Notes: a model not told the origin generated them from the letters alone. DNA of 64,000 nucleotides from Pleionea sp. CnH1-48 (GCF_024124665.1 NZ_JAMXSB010000001.1:434001-498000), one strand, 5' to 3'; shown: positions 1-11,100, counted from the stretch's first letter. Numbers and translations are program-made.

Positions 1-541
1 CGCGCTCAAAAAATATCATCTGTTCACTGGCTCCTTGATGCTTGGTGCGAGCAAATCCATTTTTCTCTAACACTTTAATAGAACCGATATTAGTGTTACT
101 GACAGCGCCTAATAGCGAGCGAACCTTGTGTTCTTTTTTTGCCCATATTACGAGGGCTTCAATTACCTCACTGGCATATCCTTTCGACCAATAGCTTTCA
201 CCAATAAAATATCCTATGTGCCAATCTCGTTGGCTAGATTCATTCTGTTGATGATGCAAAAACAGCATGCCAATTAAGTCAGCTTGCTCTCTGAGACGTA
301 TGGAAAACACGCGACTTTCTTTACATCGACGCTGCAACCAGCGTAAGGCCTCCCGAGAATCTCTTACCCATTGCCAATCTTCAGGTAGTGTTTCAGTGAC
401 CTTAGGAGTTAGCAGGTTCATAGCGGCTTTGGCAAAAGATAACTCATCAGCTTCACTCTCAAGCTGGGATTGACAACTCTCAACCATCAAGCGAGAGGTT
501 TCAAAGTGTTCTTTAGTTCTTGATATGATAGTAATACTCAT
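1..541 (-). CDS. GNAT-family N-acetyltransferase, 3' end cut off by the window
   Basis: The minus-strand reading frame opens with ATG at 541 and stays open for 180 codons to the window edge, so the C-terminus is missing. The protein reads as a RimJ/RimL-type GNAT. It has an ETSRLMVES start, the central strand DWHIGYFIGESYWSKGYASE (acetyl-CoA loop and helix) and the late NIGSIKVLEKNGFA motif typical of the last helix-strand of the fold. Such enzymes move acetyl from acetyl-CoA to an amino group, often a protein N-terminus or small molecule. The substrate here cannot be told. The family call is firm from these motifs. Confidence 0.85.
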   Translation of the reverse strand, partial: MSITIISRTKEHFETSRLMVESCQSQLESEADELSFAKAAMNLLTPKVTETLPEDWQWVRDSREALRWLQRRCKESRVFSIRLREQADLIGMLFLHHQQNESSQRDWHIGYFIGESYWSKGYASEVIEALVIWAKKEHKVRSLLGAVSNTNIGSIKVLEKNGFARTKHQGASEQMIFFER

Positions 542-736
542 AAGCGGCCCAAACTCTACTTTCAAGGAAGTCTAGGCTTTTTTTGGAGGTTTTGCCTAGC
601 CAAAGCTGATAAAAAGCTTCGAATAGCTGTAATAAGCAATCAGCGGCCATTTGCCCAACTGTGAAATTGAATATAACCCGATAGTAATAAGAATATGTGA
701 TGCTCAAATTTTTAATCGGCGTTAGGTTAGTTTGAA

Positions 737-1192
737 CTAATAGTTTTTAAGTTCTCTAAGCCCAATAACTTCTGGCTGAACACTCTCTTGCTTAACTTTT
801 TCCCAAAAACTTTCTTTAAGCATGGGAGGGTATGTTTCTCTCAATTCCAGTTCGTGTTTGTCCATAAACTTCACATCAACGATATACTCAATGGTAGCTT
901 CTTTTGCAGTACAATCTAGATGACCGTCGATGAGTTCACACCGATACCAAAATTTGACAGAGCGTTCTTTTGGAAAGTACATTTGCTCTATATACATCAA
1001 TTGATCGACTGCTACATTTAATCCCGTTTCTTCTTTTACTTCACGTATTACTGAATCTTCTAGAGATTCAGTATCTTTTACGCCTCCACCGGGCGCAACC
1101 CAAAAGTCATACCGATCTTCTCTTTTGTGATTTACCATCAAAAGTTTATCGTTGTGAACAATCAAGGCACCCACACAAATCCTATGTTCCAT
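737..1192 (-). CDS. NUDIX hydrolase
   Basis: This 151-residue protein carries a complete Nudix box at residues 36-58: G36, E42, R50-E51, E54-E55 and G57 fit GX5EX7REUXEEXGU. The first strand (VGALIVHNDKLLMV) and the WVAPGGG turn are also typical. Nudix enzymes hydrolyse nucleoside diphosphates linked to another moiety, with Mg ions held by the two glutamates. Nothing in the sequence fixes the substrate. The gene stands alone between two small genes on the same strand. Length is normal for a single-domain member. Confidence 0.9.
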   Translation of the reverse strand: MEHRICVGALIVHNDKLLMVNHKREDRYDFWVAPGGGVKDTESLEDSVIREVKEETGLNVAVDQLMYIEQMYFPKERSVKFWYRCELIDGHLDCTAKEATIEYIVDVKFMDKHELELRETYPPMLKESFWEKVKQESVQPEVIGLRELKNY

Positions 1193-1270
1193 ATTCTTAT
1201 GACAACCTCATCTGGCTAACTGTTTTTCTTCCTAGAAGGATAACTCAGAGAAAATAAAAGTACTTCTACT

Positions 1271-1531
1271 TTAAGGAAGCTTAGGCTTTTTTCGGATTTG
1301 GGTAGCCGCAGCTATTACATCACGAAAGTCATCTCTTGCACACTTAACCAGATCTTTAACTCTATACACACTCCCCTCAGCCAAAAGCAAAATACTGTGC
1401 TGCACCTGATGAAGTGTTCCGTTACCCCCCCATACATTGTTGAGGTGTATTTTCTTAAGGTATTTAATTACTAGTTGCCTATCTTTTTCTTCGAAATCTC
1501 TATCGATTATTCTGAGTATTTCATCATTCAT
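1271..1531 (-). CDS. small conserved-type protein of unknown function
   Basis: An 86-residue acidic/basic helical protein starting MNDEILRIIDRDF. It contains the pattern 'RVxxxxxxLAEG...VKxAxxDxRDVI', which I recognise from small uncharacterised bacterial proteins, but I know no function. Its 3' end (KKPKLP, then stop) lies in a stretch that resembles DNA at 555-610, suggesting a partly decayed related gene nearby. There is no signal peptide or membrane segment. Confidence 0.55.
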   Translation of the reverse strand: MNDEILRIIDRDFEEKDRQLVIKYLKKIHLNNVWGGNGTLHQVQHSILLLAEGSVYRVKDLVKCARDDFRDVIAAATQIRKKPKLP

Positions 1532-1720
1532 TGAATAGTTTCCCTTCGAGCACCAAGTTGAGTATGCAGCGCTATTGGTACAACGGCGGCCTTATAATAC
1601 TCCCGAGTTTCAAGACATTATCTTATCTATGATCTAATAGTTCAATTTAGTTAAGTTGAAATTAAGCAATAAGAGAACGGCTTCACAATCAAACTATAGT
1701 ATCAATCCCTCACAACGACC

Positions 1721-2734
1721 CTACGCGTGATAAATACCGCACTCTATCAACTTATTTTCGAAGTCTTTATCCATAGACTGCGTAATAATCTCTATGCGAC
1801 TATCAGGTGTTTCATCCAGCTCAAATTCCGAAAGCGACTGATTCGCCTGATTGTAGCCAAATACTCCTTGCTCAGTAATAAAAATACCTTTGGTTCTTTC
1901 TGACTTTAACCCACTGAGCAAATGAAACAGTTTGGCACGATCAAACTCCCACTCAGGAGAAAAGCGCCACCCCACCGTTATAAATCCTTCACCCTGATTT
2001 TTCGTCGTTAAGTAACCACACTCGGGGAAATCAGGCTGCTCTTTAGTCGAATGATGTGTATGTTGATGGTCGTGATGGTGGGCCTCATCTGCTGATGTCA
2101 CAGAAGGTTTATGCTGACTGCTTTCTTCTAACCAACTGAGTGACAACTCGCCAAATGTGCTGGAATAAACGGGCCTATCGATAACATCATCTTTGTTTTT
2201 CAAGTATTCCTTAAGATTGTTCATATCATCTTCGCCATACTGATCAAACTTGTTGGCAACGATTACATCAGCAATATCGAGTTGCTGATTAAATATGTCA
2301 TGTTGAGTATAGGCTTCTTTAGTAATATTTCGGGCATCAACAAGCGTAATGGTGTTTTGTAAATGAAGTACTTTTTGATAATGCTCAGAAGACAACACAG
2401 CAAGCACCTCTTTTGGATGACCTAATCCTGTCGGTTCAATCAATAGCCGATGAGGTTTTGCCTTAGCCAAGAGTAAATTGAGTGCAACCTGCATGGGAAG
2501 CCCAGCGGTACAACACATACATCCACCAGGTACTTCTCGAATAAAAACACCGTCTTGTTGACTATGATTGCCTTGAAAGATCCCGCCATCGATTCCGATA
2601 TCTCCAAACTCGTTAACCAGAATCGCCCAACGTTCATGCTCAGGCTTACTACGAAGCAAGTGTAAAATAGCCGTCGTTTTTCCGACGCCTAAAAAGCCAG
2701 TAATGATGTTAGTCGCTACCGAAGAAATGGCCAT
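1721..2734 (-). CDS. COG0523 (CobW/ZigA-type) GTPase, putative zinc metallochaperone
   Basis: I place the start at ATG 2734, behind an AGAGGCG ribosome site. The longer frame to 2869 would run into the zur gene. The 337-residue protein has a P-loop GFLGVGKT (13-20), the family's metal-binding CMCC (72-75), a GTP-specificity NKFD motif and a histidine-rich linker (HHHDHQHTHH). A CobW C-terminal domain ends it. COG0523 proteins hand metal to client proteins using GTP. It lies directly downstream of a Zur-type regulator, so it is probably made in zinc shortage, like ZigA/YciC. The zinc role is inference from neighbour and motif. Confidence 0.85.
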   Translation of the reverse strand: MAISSVATNIITGFLGVGKTTAILHLLRSKPEHERWAILVNEFGDIGIDGGIFQGNHSQQDGVFIREVPGGCMCCTAGLPMQVALNLLLAKAKPHRLLIEPTGLGHPKEVLAVLSSEHYQKVLHLQNTITLVDARNITKEAYTQHDIFNQQLDIADVIVANKFDQYGEDDMNNLKEYLKNKDDVIDRPVYSSTFGELSLSWLEESSQHKPSVTSADEAHHHDHQHTHHSTKEQPDFPECGYLTTKNQGEGFITVGWRFSPEWEFDRAKLFHLLSGLKSERTKGIFITEQGVFGYNQANQSLSEFELDETPDSRIEIITQSMDKDFENKLIECGIYHA

Positions 2735-2759
2735 GAGTACGCCTCTGACTAAAAATAAC

Positions 2760-3221
2760 TTAATGAGTGGCGCATTGTTGACACAAACAATCCAATTCAA
2801 GCTGTGAGCTTTGTAACTGGTAGCCAGCCTCTTCGACACTATGAGCCAACCCCTGCATAATTCCAGCATCGATCATAATTTCTTTTACCTTCTGACAGGA
2901 TCGACAGATAAGGAATTGAGCAACCGAATGCTCATGCTCACAAGTAATATGAGAACAGGCTACGTATTTGTTTTCTGAGCTAAGCTTATGAACAAGCTGC
3001 TTGGAAATCAAAAAATCCAAAATACGGTAGGCAGACATAGGCGGCATCGATTGCCCAGAAAACTGGTTGTAGCGATCAATCACCTCGTAAGCCGATAATG
3101 GCTTATCAGAATCAATCAATAGCTCGAGCAATCGCGAACGCTTGCTGGTTAGCTTGGCGCCAGTAGAGACACACTTCTGTTGCGCTTTATCCAGAACATT
3201 TTGAGTGGAATTTGAAGACAT
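2760..3221 (-). CDS. zur: Fur-family transcriptional repressor, probably Zur
   Basis: The start at ATG 3221 has the site AAAGGTGA just upstream; a GTG at 3230 is possible. The 153-residue protein has the N-terminal winged helix of Fur proteins (TSKRSRLLELLID, then SAYRILDFLISKQLVHKL). It has two CxxC pairs (CRSC and CQQC) that hold the structural zinc, with a His-rich hinge (CEHEHS). Zur-type paralogues repress zinc uptake and metallochaperone genes when zinc is plentiful. The COG0523 gene follows 25 nt after the stop, forming a two-gene unit. A palindrome overlaps the promoter -10 box, consistent with autoregulation. Zur rather than Fur is inferred from this neighbour. Confidence 0.8.
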   Translation of the reverse strand: MSSNSTQNVLDKAQQKCVSTGAKLTSKRSRLLELLIDSDKPLSAYEVIDRYNQFSGQSMPPMSAYRILDFLISKQLVHKLSSENKYVACSHITCEHEHSVAQFLICRSCQKVKEIMIDAGIMQGLAHSVEEAGYQLQSSQLELDCLCQQCATH

Positions 3222-3577
3222 CAGGCTCACCTTTAAGTTGTTGAAAACAAAGTATAAACATCTTCATTAGCACACAGAACCACAAGCCGAGATGAGTGTT
3301 CTCGGCCCAGGTAAAATCAAGGTGCTAAATACCTGTTTTCCTCTTGATACACCGTATCATAAAGCAGTTGCCCTGATTGTCAATATCGCCTTTATAGCCG
3401 CGATGGCCGATAAGATTATGCCCTCATTTTGAGGGCATGCTATTCAATCTTATTAATGAATTAGATTAGTGTCAGATCAAGACGGCAGTTCTCTAATCTT
3501 TTTGATGGCAGAATCACTAAGAAGATATAAATGAACTGGCTTAACTTCACTCTAGTGACAGGTTGCCCGCAATGACA
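3222..3577. other. intergenic region upstream of zur
   Basis: This 356-base gap holds the zur promoter/operator and, further upstream, an 8-bp inverted repeat ATGCCCTC-ATTTT-GAGGGCAT (3418-3438). The repeat has no T-run on either side, so it is not a convincing terminator. I see no small gene with a good ribosome site. Confidence 0.5.
3345..3383 (-). promoter_or_regulatory. zur promoter with palindromic operator over the -10 box
   Basis: Reading the minus strand, TTGACA (3383-3378) is followed after 16 nt by TATGAT (3361-3356). A perfect palindrome, TGATAC-ACC-GTATCA (3345-3359), overlaps the -10 box. It does not match the classical Zur box well, so the binding protein is uncertain, but position and symmetry fit a repressor site for the downstream zur gene. 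Confidence 0.6.
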
Positions 3578-3889
3578 TTAAGTGGACTGATGGAATTCTC
3601 TTTCTTTTTTGTACTCCAGAATAAAAGTTTGGATCTGATCAACTAAGCTATCGACAATATCATTATTGATTGCTTTTAAGTCCCTAGTTAGCTCCTCGAT
3701 ATTAACGCAATAAGTCAGTTCACAACCACTCAATAGCTGACTAGCCATGCTCTTAATTCGAAAAGACTCATAAAAAAGAGCTTCGTTCTGCCATGACTTT
3801 GCATGATATGTACTAACTTGAATTTCTAATTCTTTTGCAAGGCTACAGCCTTGCTCTCCTAGCTTAATTCGGCTCACGAATCTTTCCAT
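3578..3889 (-). CDS. small helical protein of unknown function
   Basis: A 103-residue protein, largely predicted helical (SLAKELEIQVSTYHAKSW; DIVDSLVDQIQTFILEYKKE), with three cysteines and no signal peptide or membrane segment. I do not recognise the family. It is monocistronic, with an AT-rich region upstream. The plus-strand region behind its start contains a terminator belonging to the gene at 4020. Confidence 0.5.
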   Translation of the reverse strand: MERFVSRIKLGEQGCSLAKELEIQVSTYHAKSWQNEALFYESFRIKSMASQLLSGCELTYCVNIEELTRDLKAINNDIVDSLVDQIQTFILEYKKEREFHQST

Positions 3890-3958
3890 GGAATATATAC
3901 TAATTCTTTAAATATTATATATACTACAACAAACTCAAAAGCTTATTAGTGGAATGAT

Positions 3959-3996
3959 AAAAAACGCAGCAAGTAAGTACACTGCTGCGTTTTTTA
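3959..3996. terminator. bidirectional intrinsic terminator
   Basis: The arms AAAAAACGCAGC and GCTGCGTTTTTT flank a short loop, giving an A-run, GC stem and T-run on both strands. It ends the gene at 4020-4598 (minus strand). Confidence 0.85.
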
Positions 3997-4019
3997 TTTC
4001 TTGTGCACAACTAAATTCA

Positions 4020-4598
4020 TTACATACTAAGTGTTTTTCCCATCAAACGAATTTCTTCAATATTGTCTGCTTCAATCGGGAAGTAAAACTTTTGTTTTTT
4101 GCCTGCTTTAGGGGGAATGGTTACATCATCGGGGTTACCTTTTCCACCCGCCAAATTAGTCGCATACCCATCCTTATCAATCGCAATGATATTACCAGCA
4201 TCGCGTAAGTTAATTACTCGTACAGGTTCATTGCCATCATTTTTAAAACCTAACTCTACAAAGGAATAAGTTTGTGAACTTTTCGTTTTTTCGGAGTCAG
4301 TGCTTTCTTCAGTTTTTACAGACAGTACTTTAAGCTTAAGATGTTTATCTAGCCCTTTTACATTATCAACAACCAGAGCATCATCAGAACTACTGCCCTG
4401 CTTTCTACCGTCACTTACACCATCTGTCGCTCCACTGACCAAGTCTTTGCCAAAACTCACGATTCCAGATACAACGGACTTGGTGGTTTCGACAACAGCA
4501 TTTTCTTTTTTCTCTTTATCTTCCTTATCTTGCTCTTTTTCCTGAGCGAAAACAGAAGCTGCACCCAGCAGCAATAACACAGGCATTAACTTATTCAT
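4020..4598 (-). CDS. exported protein of unknown function
   Basis: This 192-residue protein has a clear Sec signal peptide (MNKLMPVLLLLGAASVFAQ, cleavage near 19). A strongly charged Lys/Glu/Asp region follows, then a compact beta-rich C-terminal domain from about residue 85 with motifs such as SFVELGFKNDGNEPVRV and TIPPKAGKKQKFYF. The C-terminal part looks like an immunoglobulin-like extracytoplasmic domain (DUF4352-like in style), but I cannot assign a family. It probably acts in the periplasm. It has its own terminator. Confidence 0.7.
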   Translation of the reverse strand: MNKLMPVLLLLGAASVFAQEKEQDKEDKEKKENAVVETTKSVVSGIVSFGKDLVSGATDGVSDGRKQGSSSDDALVVDNVKGLDKHLKLKVLSVKTEESTDSEKTKSSQTYSFVELGFKNDGNEPVRVINLRDAGNIIAIDKDGYATNLAGGKGNPDDVTIPPKAGKKQKFYFPIEADNIEEIRLMGKTLSM

Positions 4599-4763
4599 AT
4601 TCGCTTACATACTCCAGTCATTTCAAAATGTTACAGAGAGGCTCACCTGGCCCAGTAACTACTCTATATCATTCAATGCTAAACTGTAAATAACATGGTC
4701 AAGTTTTGAGCACTTAAATCCATATAGGTTTAAGCCCAAAACCCTACGACTCAGGAGGTTATG

Positions 4764-5039
4764 ATGAGTTACTATGACATCGCTGAGAATGCGAAAGTGA
4801 GTCAATACGACATCAAAAGCTTACTGGACGGCGACATTACACAAGAAGTAGCCGAACGCTTCACACTGACCCGAAGCGACTTGCAGCAATTTATAAGAGA
4901 AGAATCCCCTTATGAATTAGGGCACTTGCTTGGTATCGCCCCTTCAGAGCTCTTAACACTAAGAAGAGAGTTCGGAAAACAAGGAGCAGTAGGACTGATT
5001 CTTGGTTTACTACTGACGGCTCAGGTTGATGGTAGTTGA
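4764..5039 (+). CDS. small protein of unknown function
   Basis: Two ATGs lie in tandem. The second (4764) is better spaced from the strong AGGAGG site (4753-4758), giving 91 residues. The protein is acidic and helical (MSYYDIAENAKVSQYDIKSL; SDLQQFIREESPYELGHLLG) and ends in a hydrophobic stretch (GLILGLLLTAQ). The first part has the rhythm of a helix-turn-helix (VSQYDIKSLLDGDITQEVAE), but I would not call it DNA-binding. The function is unknown. Confidence 0.6.
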   Translation: MSYYDIAENAKVSQYDIKSLLDGDITQEVAERFTLTRSDLQQFIREESPYELGHLLGIAPSELLTLRREFGKQGAVGLILGLLLTAQVDGS

Positions 5040-5153
5040 ATCGATGCATGCTCTTGATAGAGGGAGACAATATAGAATTCCTTCACTAAAGCATGCTCTT
5101 GGTATTTTCTCGCTAACCAAGCCAAATACCTACTGGCTTTAACACAATAGGAT

Positions 5154-5182
5154 AAGCCAGAAGAGAATATCTCTTCTGGCTT
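5154..5182. terminator. strong hairpin between two convergent genes
   Basis: A perfect 13-bp stem (AAGCCAGAAGAGA / TCTCTTCTGGCTT) with a 3-nt loop sits just downstream of the giant toxin gene (minus) and of the small gene ending at 5039 (plus). A T-rich tail exists only on the plus side, so termination of the toxin transcript here is likely but not certain. Confidence 0.6.
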
Positions 5183-5189
5183 ACTGGCT

Positions 5190-8100
5190 TTATTTTAACA
5201 ACCTTAGCATTGAGCTGAAGCTAACAACCTCCTCATTAAATTTAGCACTTTTATCATAGGCTTTTAGCAAGAAATATAAGTTATAACGCTGTTTGTTAAT
5301 AACAATATTCATCTTCTTAAAAGCATTTTTATCCGCTCGAGTTAATAAAACACTGGAATCAGATTTAGCGTCAAGCAAAACCAGATTGTCACCTGAGCGA
5401 CTGAATAATAGTGAGCCAGGATCGTCTACCATCAAATCGAGTGCATTTTTACGACCTCTATCATCAACAACAACCTGCTGATAATGCGCAAGCGTTGGCA
5501 TCTTCAAGAAGTAGTTATGGCCACTCCCAGTCGACGAGATAACGAGTTTATTAACTCCTTTTATTAACGGCAAATTAAGATGCTTAGCAGCACTACGACG
5601 ATGAAACTCTAATGCAAGTATATCCTGCGCTCCTACATCAGCGACAGAGTACTTCCCCAGCCCCTGCTTGAATCCACGGCTAGAGACTTCATAAACTTCC
5701 TGCATGGTTTCATCGAACACATAGAAGGCCCCACTATCATCTACTTTTAATCCAAGAAAGTCATAAACATGATCGGATGATAAATCATAAGCATTTAATC
5801 GTTGGTGAGTTTTTGGTAAGTACCATGAACTACCATGTTCGGTCTCAATCATCACCGCATCGGCTAGAGAAAACTGGCGTGATAACTCGCTAAAAGCGGC
5901 ATTCATATTCCCCTCGTTGCTTTGCCGCCATTCAGATGTAACGCCAACTACCTGCACAACCTCTCCAACACTGAGGCGAACACCGTCATGAGTGAGCACT
6001 GATAACTTACCATTGACACGATCGATGCTCTCAATGTTACCGTTAAACTCAGGCATCAACACAGCTTGTTCAGCAAAATGAGAAACCACAAGATCTTCAC
6101 TAATGGTTAGTGTCGATGGTGACTCCAAAACAGGTTGACGATAAAGTTGGTTATTATCTGCATCGAGTATCCAGGCATACTTTTGCTGCTTATCAAGTCC
6201 CCAATAGCTCAAAGTTTTGTTGTTCAAGTTACTTCCAGCCATTACAAACTGCTGAGCAGATATATCGTACCAAGCACTGACATGGGCACCAGAAGAGTCC
6301 TTTAAGCCAAGCACAACCAAACTGCCCTGCTTGTTGTTATACTGCTCATTCAAGCGTTTAAAACCAGCATCAACATTTTCATGATGCTGACTCAACCATG
6401 TCTGGGTAACCCCAACTAAAGAAGCTCTTCCATCATCACTCATTAATAGCAACGAGCCATCTTCAAGCATGACGTATAAGTGCTCGTTTTGGCTAAAGAC
6501 GGACTTAATATTGTCCAAATTTACCTGACGAGTTTGAGCTGCTTTGTCTATTCCACTATATTGTTGATAGTACAGTGTTTGAGTTTCATGGCTATAGAAG
6601 TAGTAAACGTCGACCTGCTCTTCCGTGATTGTCGACAGCGCCAGTATCAAATCACTCGGCATTTCTCCTTGAAGACGAGCCGTGACACTTTTATATAGAC
6701 CATTTGCCTCATGCAATACCCAGTAACGAGTATTTTCACCTCGCTCATTCTTACCAGAAACAACGACCGCTTCAGAAAAAGTAGAGTCAGCCCAATTTTG
6801 TGGCCCCATATTAGTGGGCAATGCTGGAACAAGATCAAAAATCGGATCTTCGGCGACAGAATTAGAAGCAAAGCCGGATTCGAGTTTATCAAGCAACCGA
6901 GCATCTCCTAACACGCTCACTAACGACAACTTAGTATCCGATACCCAGTAAGTCATCTGCCGGCTTTGCCCCCAGGGCATTGTCTCTTCTATTGAGTAAT
7001 ATAAGTTTCCGTGTTCTTCCCATACTCGACTGCTGTGCACAGTTCCTAATGCGCCACCAACTAAGCTGGGAGTGTATTGATAAAGAACTTCTCCTGTTGC
7101 AATGTCCACATTCCACAGAGTTACATGGTCACTGCTTAAGAACCACGCTTTTCCTTCCTTTACACTCACCAGATTAGCTTCCGATAACAGCTCCTTATGA
7201 CCCGGACGGTTGGTATATATAAAACGGTCATTCTTAACATCATAGTACCCTCTACCCACTTCAGTATGCTCATCGTGAGCATCAGTGCGATAATTTTGAA
7301 CAAGAACAAAATTTTCTTTTACTTTTTTGTTCTTAACAAGTGCAAGCAGATGGTCATGAAATTGTTGATTAGAATCCCATGTCGAACCATCTTCAGATGT
7401 TAAAGAAAATGACTGGTTATCAATATCAATTGAAAAAATCTCGTTATGCTTGTTAATAACAGAGATCGCTCCAGGATAAATCGTATTAAAGTTAACTCTC
7501 ACGCCACCTACAACCAAATGGTCATGACTAACCGAAATATTATTGTTGTCCAGCTGACGAGCATCTAGAACCCATTGAGTTCTGCTTCTTCTTGAAGGAG
7601 CGGATAATGAAAGCGATGCGCCCGTATTTAATACAAGATGATAATTGGCACCGCTACCTTCTAATTTGTAATGAAGATGTCCTCTTTCTTCCTGAGAGAA
7701 GGTTGGCATTACGATTTGTCTATCTTGTTTATCCAGTATGACATTAACATCAGTACTTACATATTCGTACCTCAATTTATCAATCGTATATTCACTCGGA
7801 AAAATATAGAAGTCATAATCAAAGCGCTTATCTTCTTCTAACTTTCTAATGATATTAAAGCCAGTATCATTTCGCGTTGTCGAACCAGGTAATAAATTAT
7901 AGTTATAACCTATATAGGATCTAGCTGTTGATGGAAGCACTAAAGCTTGATCATCAATATTAAAGTCGGCACGTTCACCATATCCAATGCCTTGACGAAT
8001 ATTAATGGCTTGTGACTTATCACTCACCTGTTGGGGCATATCACCAGCCCAGAAGAAATAATTAATTTTTCCTGAACCAGTATGGCCATGATGTGTTCGA

Positions 8101-11100
8101 TAGATATATTGACTGTCAAACAACACTTCTTTAGCTTGCAGATTTATCTCTCGAATAACGGCACCATTGCCACTATATTTCTTTGCAACATCATAAGGGA
8201 CCATTGCGTGATATTCATCGCTATAAATATAGCCACCATGACTATAAGACTGATCTAGCTCGTCAAAATATCGGCCTACATTCTTTGCGTTATCAGCGAC
8301 TTCTCCAAAAGCCTGGGCTAGCGCGGTGAATCCTACAGCCAGTCCACCAACAATAACTCCAGCTCCGCTTAATACAGCACCAGCCGTTGAAGCGCCAACA
8401 AGCCCGGCCGTTATGCCAGCAGCACTGGTTACCAGACTGACGGAGTCAAACGCTAACTGAGTGCCAAACACCTCTCTTTGAGTTTCATTCTGGGCATTCG
8501 CTAATTCATAACTATCCAGCACAACATTAGCAATTCCGAACAAAACACCGACACCTTCGTTGACCGTGTGACTGACTGCAGACAAAGTAGTGCCAGTAAC
8601 ATTTTCTACATCACTGACGGCCACTCTATAAAGCTGATAAATCTTAGCAGCATCTAAGATTGTTCCATGAGCCACTTGAGCGAGATTAATATAAGTATGG
8701 GCTTTGATCGCTTTGTCAAGACTCTCAGATACTGATGAAGTACTGGCCGCTGCCGCATCGGCATTTTTTTTACGATTAAAAAAGTCGATAACACTTTGAA
8801 TAGTAAATGCCGCATTAAGTCCATCGACATGCTCTACATCAGCGACTCCCTCTCGTGCAACTAGCTCTCCATCGGCATATCGATATCGAGCACGAACTTT
8901 CTCTAAAGCTTCATCGTAGTAACGCTTGAACTTGAAAATTCTGTCGTCGTCGGTCACTAACTCACGAACCAGCTCTGGATTTTCGCTGTTCATCACGGGA
9001 ACCACATAACGACCATTTTCCTGTTTAACATTCTTTAATACCGGCAGCCAGTTCTCTCCCAGGCCTTCACTAGAAAGTAAAGAACGAGTCGCATCCATAA
9101 AGCTTTCGGCCATGCGATTACTTTCTATCAATGTCAAAGCTGACTTTATTTTCAAATCACTGGATGTAGAAGCTTCAATATCAGCAATAGCATGAGCATC
9201 TCTCAATGTACTCGCATCGGGAATCGTGGCTTCTGGTTCAAGCAAATTATTGACGGTAAAGCCAGAGCTTAAGCGTATATCCGACATATTTTGGGTATCT
9301 AACACTCGAACTTCATAGCGTACCTTCCCTTCATCCACCTGAGCTTTGTATTTCTCAGCGTACCCCTGAGTGTTTAGATGTTCATTTAGACCTTGCATTA
9401 ATGAAGCTTGGTCATTGAATGTAAACACAGCAAAGTTAGGATCGTAGAAATAGAAGACTTCCTCTCTGGCCATCTGATATTTACCAACCATCATGGAGTG
9501 TTCTTGCGTATTCATTAACAAGAAGAAGGACTTTCCTGTTTCCAGGTTTTCGCGAGACAACAAACTTGATATGTTATCCAAAGTTAAACGACTGCCTTTT
9601 TTAATCTCTGCATTTTTAACATCCGGATGAACATGTAAGCTGGCAATGTCAGAATACAAGCTCTTCGAAGAAGCTGTATCGGGCGATGCTGCTGCCGTCC
9701 ATAATGTTTCAGAAAACTGCTTAACTCCCTCTGCTCCAAGTTGTGCAATCGATGTCGCCATCATTCGAGCTAATGGCAAACAACGACCAGGCTCTGCCAG
9801 AAGAATGACATCTTGTGGCACTAGCTGAACTTTTTCTGCATAGTTCTCCATGTAGGTAACTGTCTCTCGCGTTTTCCCTAAAGCATTATCATAAACTGTG
9901 CGACGATAGTTCTCGTTAATTCGACGAACTAAAGCTCCTTGTTCTCTCCATCCAAGGCTAGAACGTTGCTCAAGCAAGTGGTTAATCATTTCGGTGGTTG
10001 TCATATCCACATGCCAACCAGGAACAATGGTGTCCTTTTCATGTTCGATGCCATGCACATAGTCGTCGAGATCCGCAGCATTGAGTGTATCCGCCAGAAT
10101 GCCTTGATAATCACTGAACTGATCCATCAATCTTGGTTGACGATTAATATTCTCAAGAATGCTGGGATCAATCTGAACAACGCTACTGGTACCTTCACGT
10201 TGTTTCTTATCCAACCACAATGCTGCTATATCCAGGCCAGAAGAGTCACGTAACAACCCATTGATTCCACCGGTATACGAATCGTTGGTCACTCTTAACG
10301 CGTGCAGTTGTTGCTCTAAAAGCGCTCGAGTTTTTCCTGAAGCAACTTTGAGCTTAGTTCTTGTGTCATGAATTTTATCACCAATAATTCGACTGTTTCG
10401 TCCAGCCGCTTCTTCAACTTTTTCTCGTAACTGGTGCCATTCAACAAATGCAGGATTGTCTCTGTTAATAGGCTCATTAGGATCAATAACGCGATCAGCT
10501 GGTAATGGATCAACAGAAATCCCTAAAGTTCGAGCTTCTTTTATCAATTCATTTTGAACACTTTTTCGCAACTGATGGAAACGAGTTTCTCGAGCTTTGG
10601 CACTAAAATAGTCGCGGTCTTCTCCTTGAACAAAAGCATTGCCTTCTGAGCCATCACGACGTCCCCAGTATCCTTTTTTGTCGGATATGATCATTTGCAG
10701 TCCTTGATGGATGAGTTTCCATTCACCATCTTTAAAGACCATGTAGGAGCTGGCAGCCGTTTGTCTGCTTTTGCCTTTATATTGGTCATAGTCTAGCGCC
10801 ATAACAACATTGTCATAAAAAGCTGAACTTTCCCCTCTTGCATCATGGAAAACGCGATACGTAGAGTCATTCAACTCAGTTACAATGACCGAACAGCCCG
10901 TTAATGATCCGGTAAATAGAAAGTCGCCTTCTTGAGCGTGTTTTGGAATATCAACAAAAGCAGGAACAGGATTGCTTGCACCATTAAAACCAAGAAAGTA
11001 GGCTGAGACCGTACCTTGTTCTGGTCCATCAGTAAGTCGAACACTATAGTCATGCTCTCCTTTTTCTAAGCGCGCAAAAACTCTGCGAGTAGGGGCTAAA

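Noticed and set aside
513..707. 64-codon frame overlapping the GNAT start
   Set aside because: It needs a TTG start without a clear ribosome site, overlaps the GNAT gene and appears frame-shifted relative to the nearby paralogous ending.
3418..3438. Intrinsic terminator ATGCCCTC/GAGGGCAT
   Set aside because: Good stem but no T-run on either strand and no gene ending next to it.
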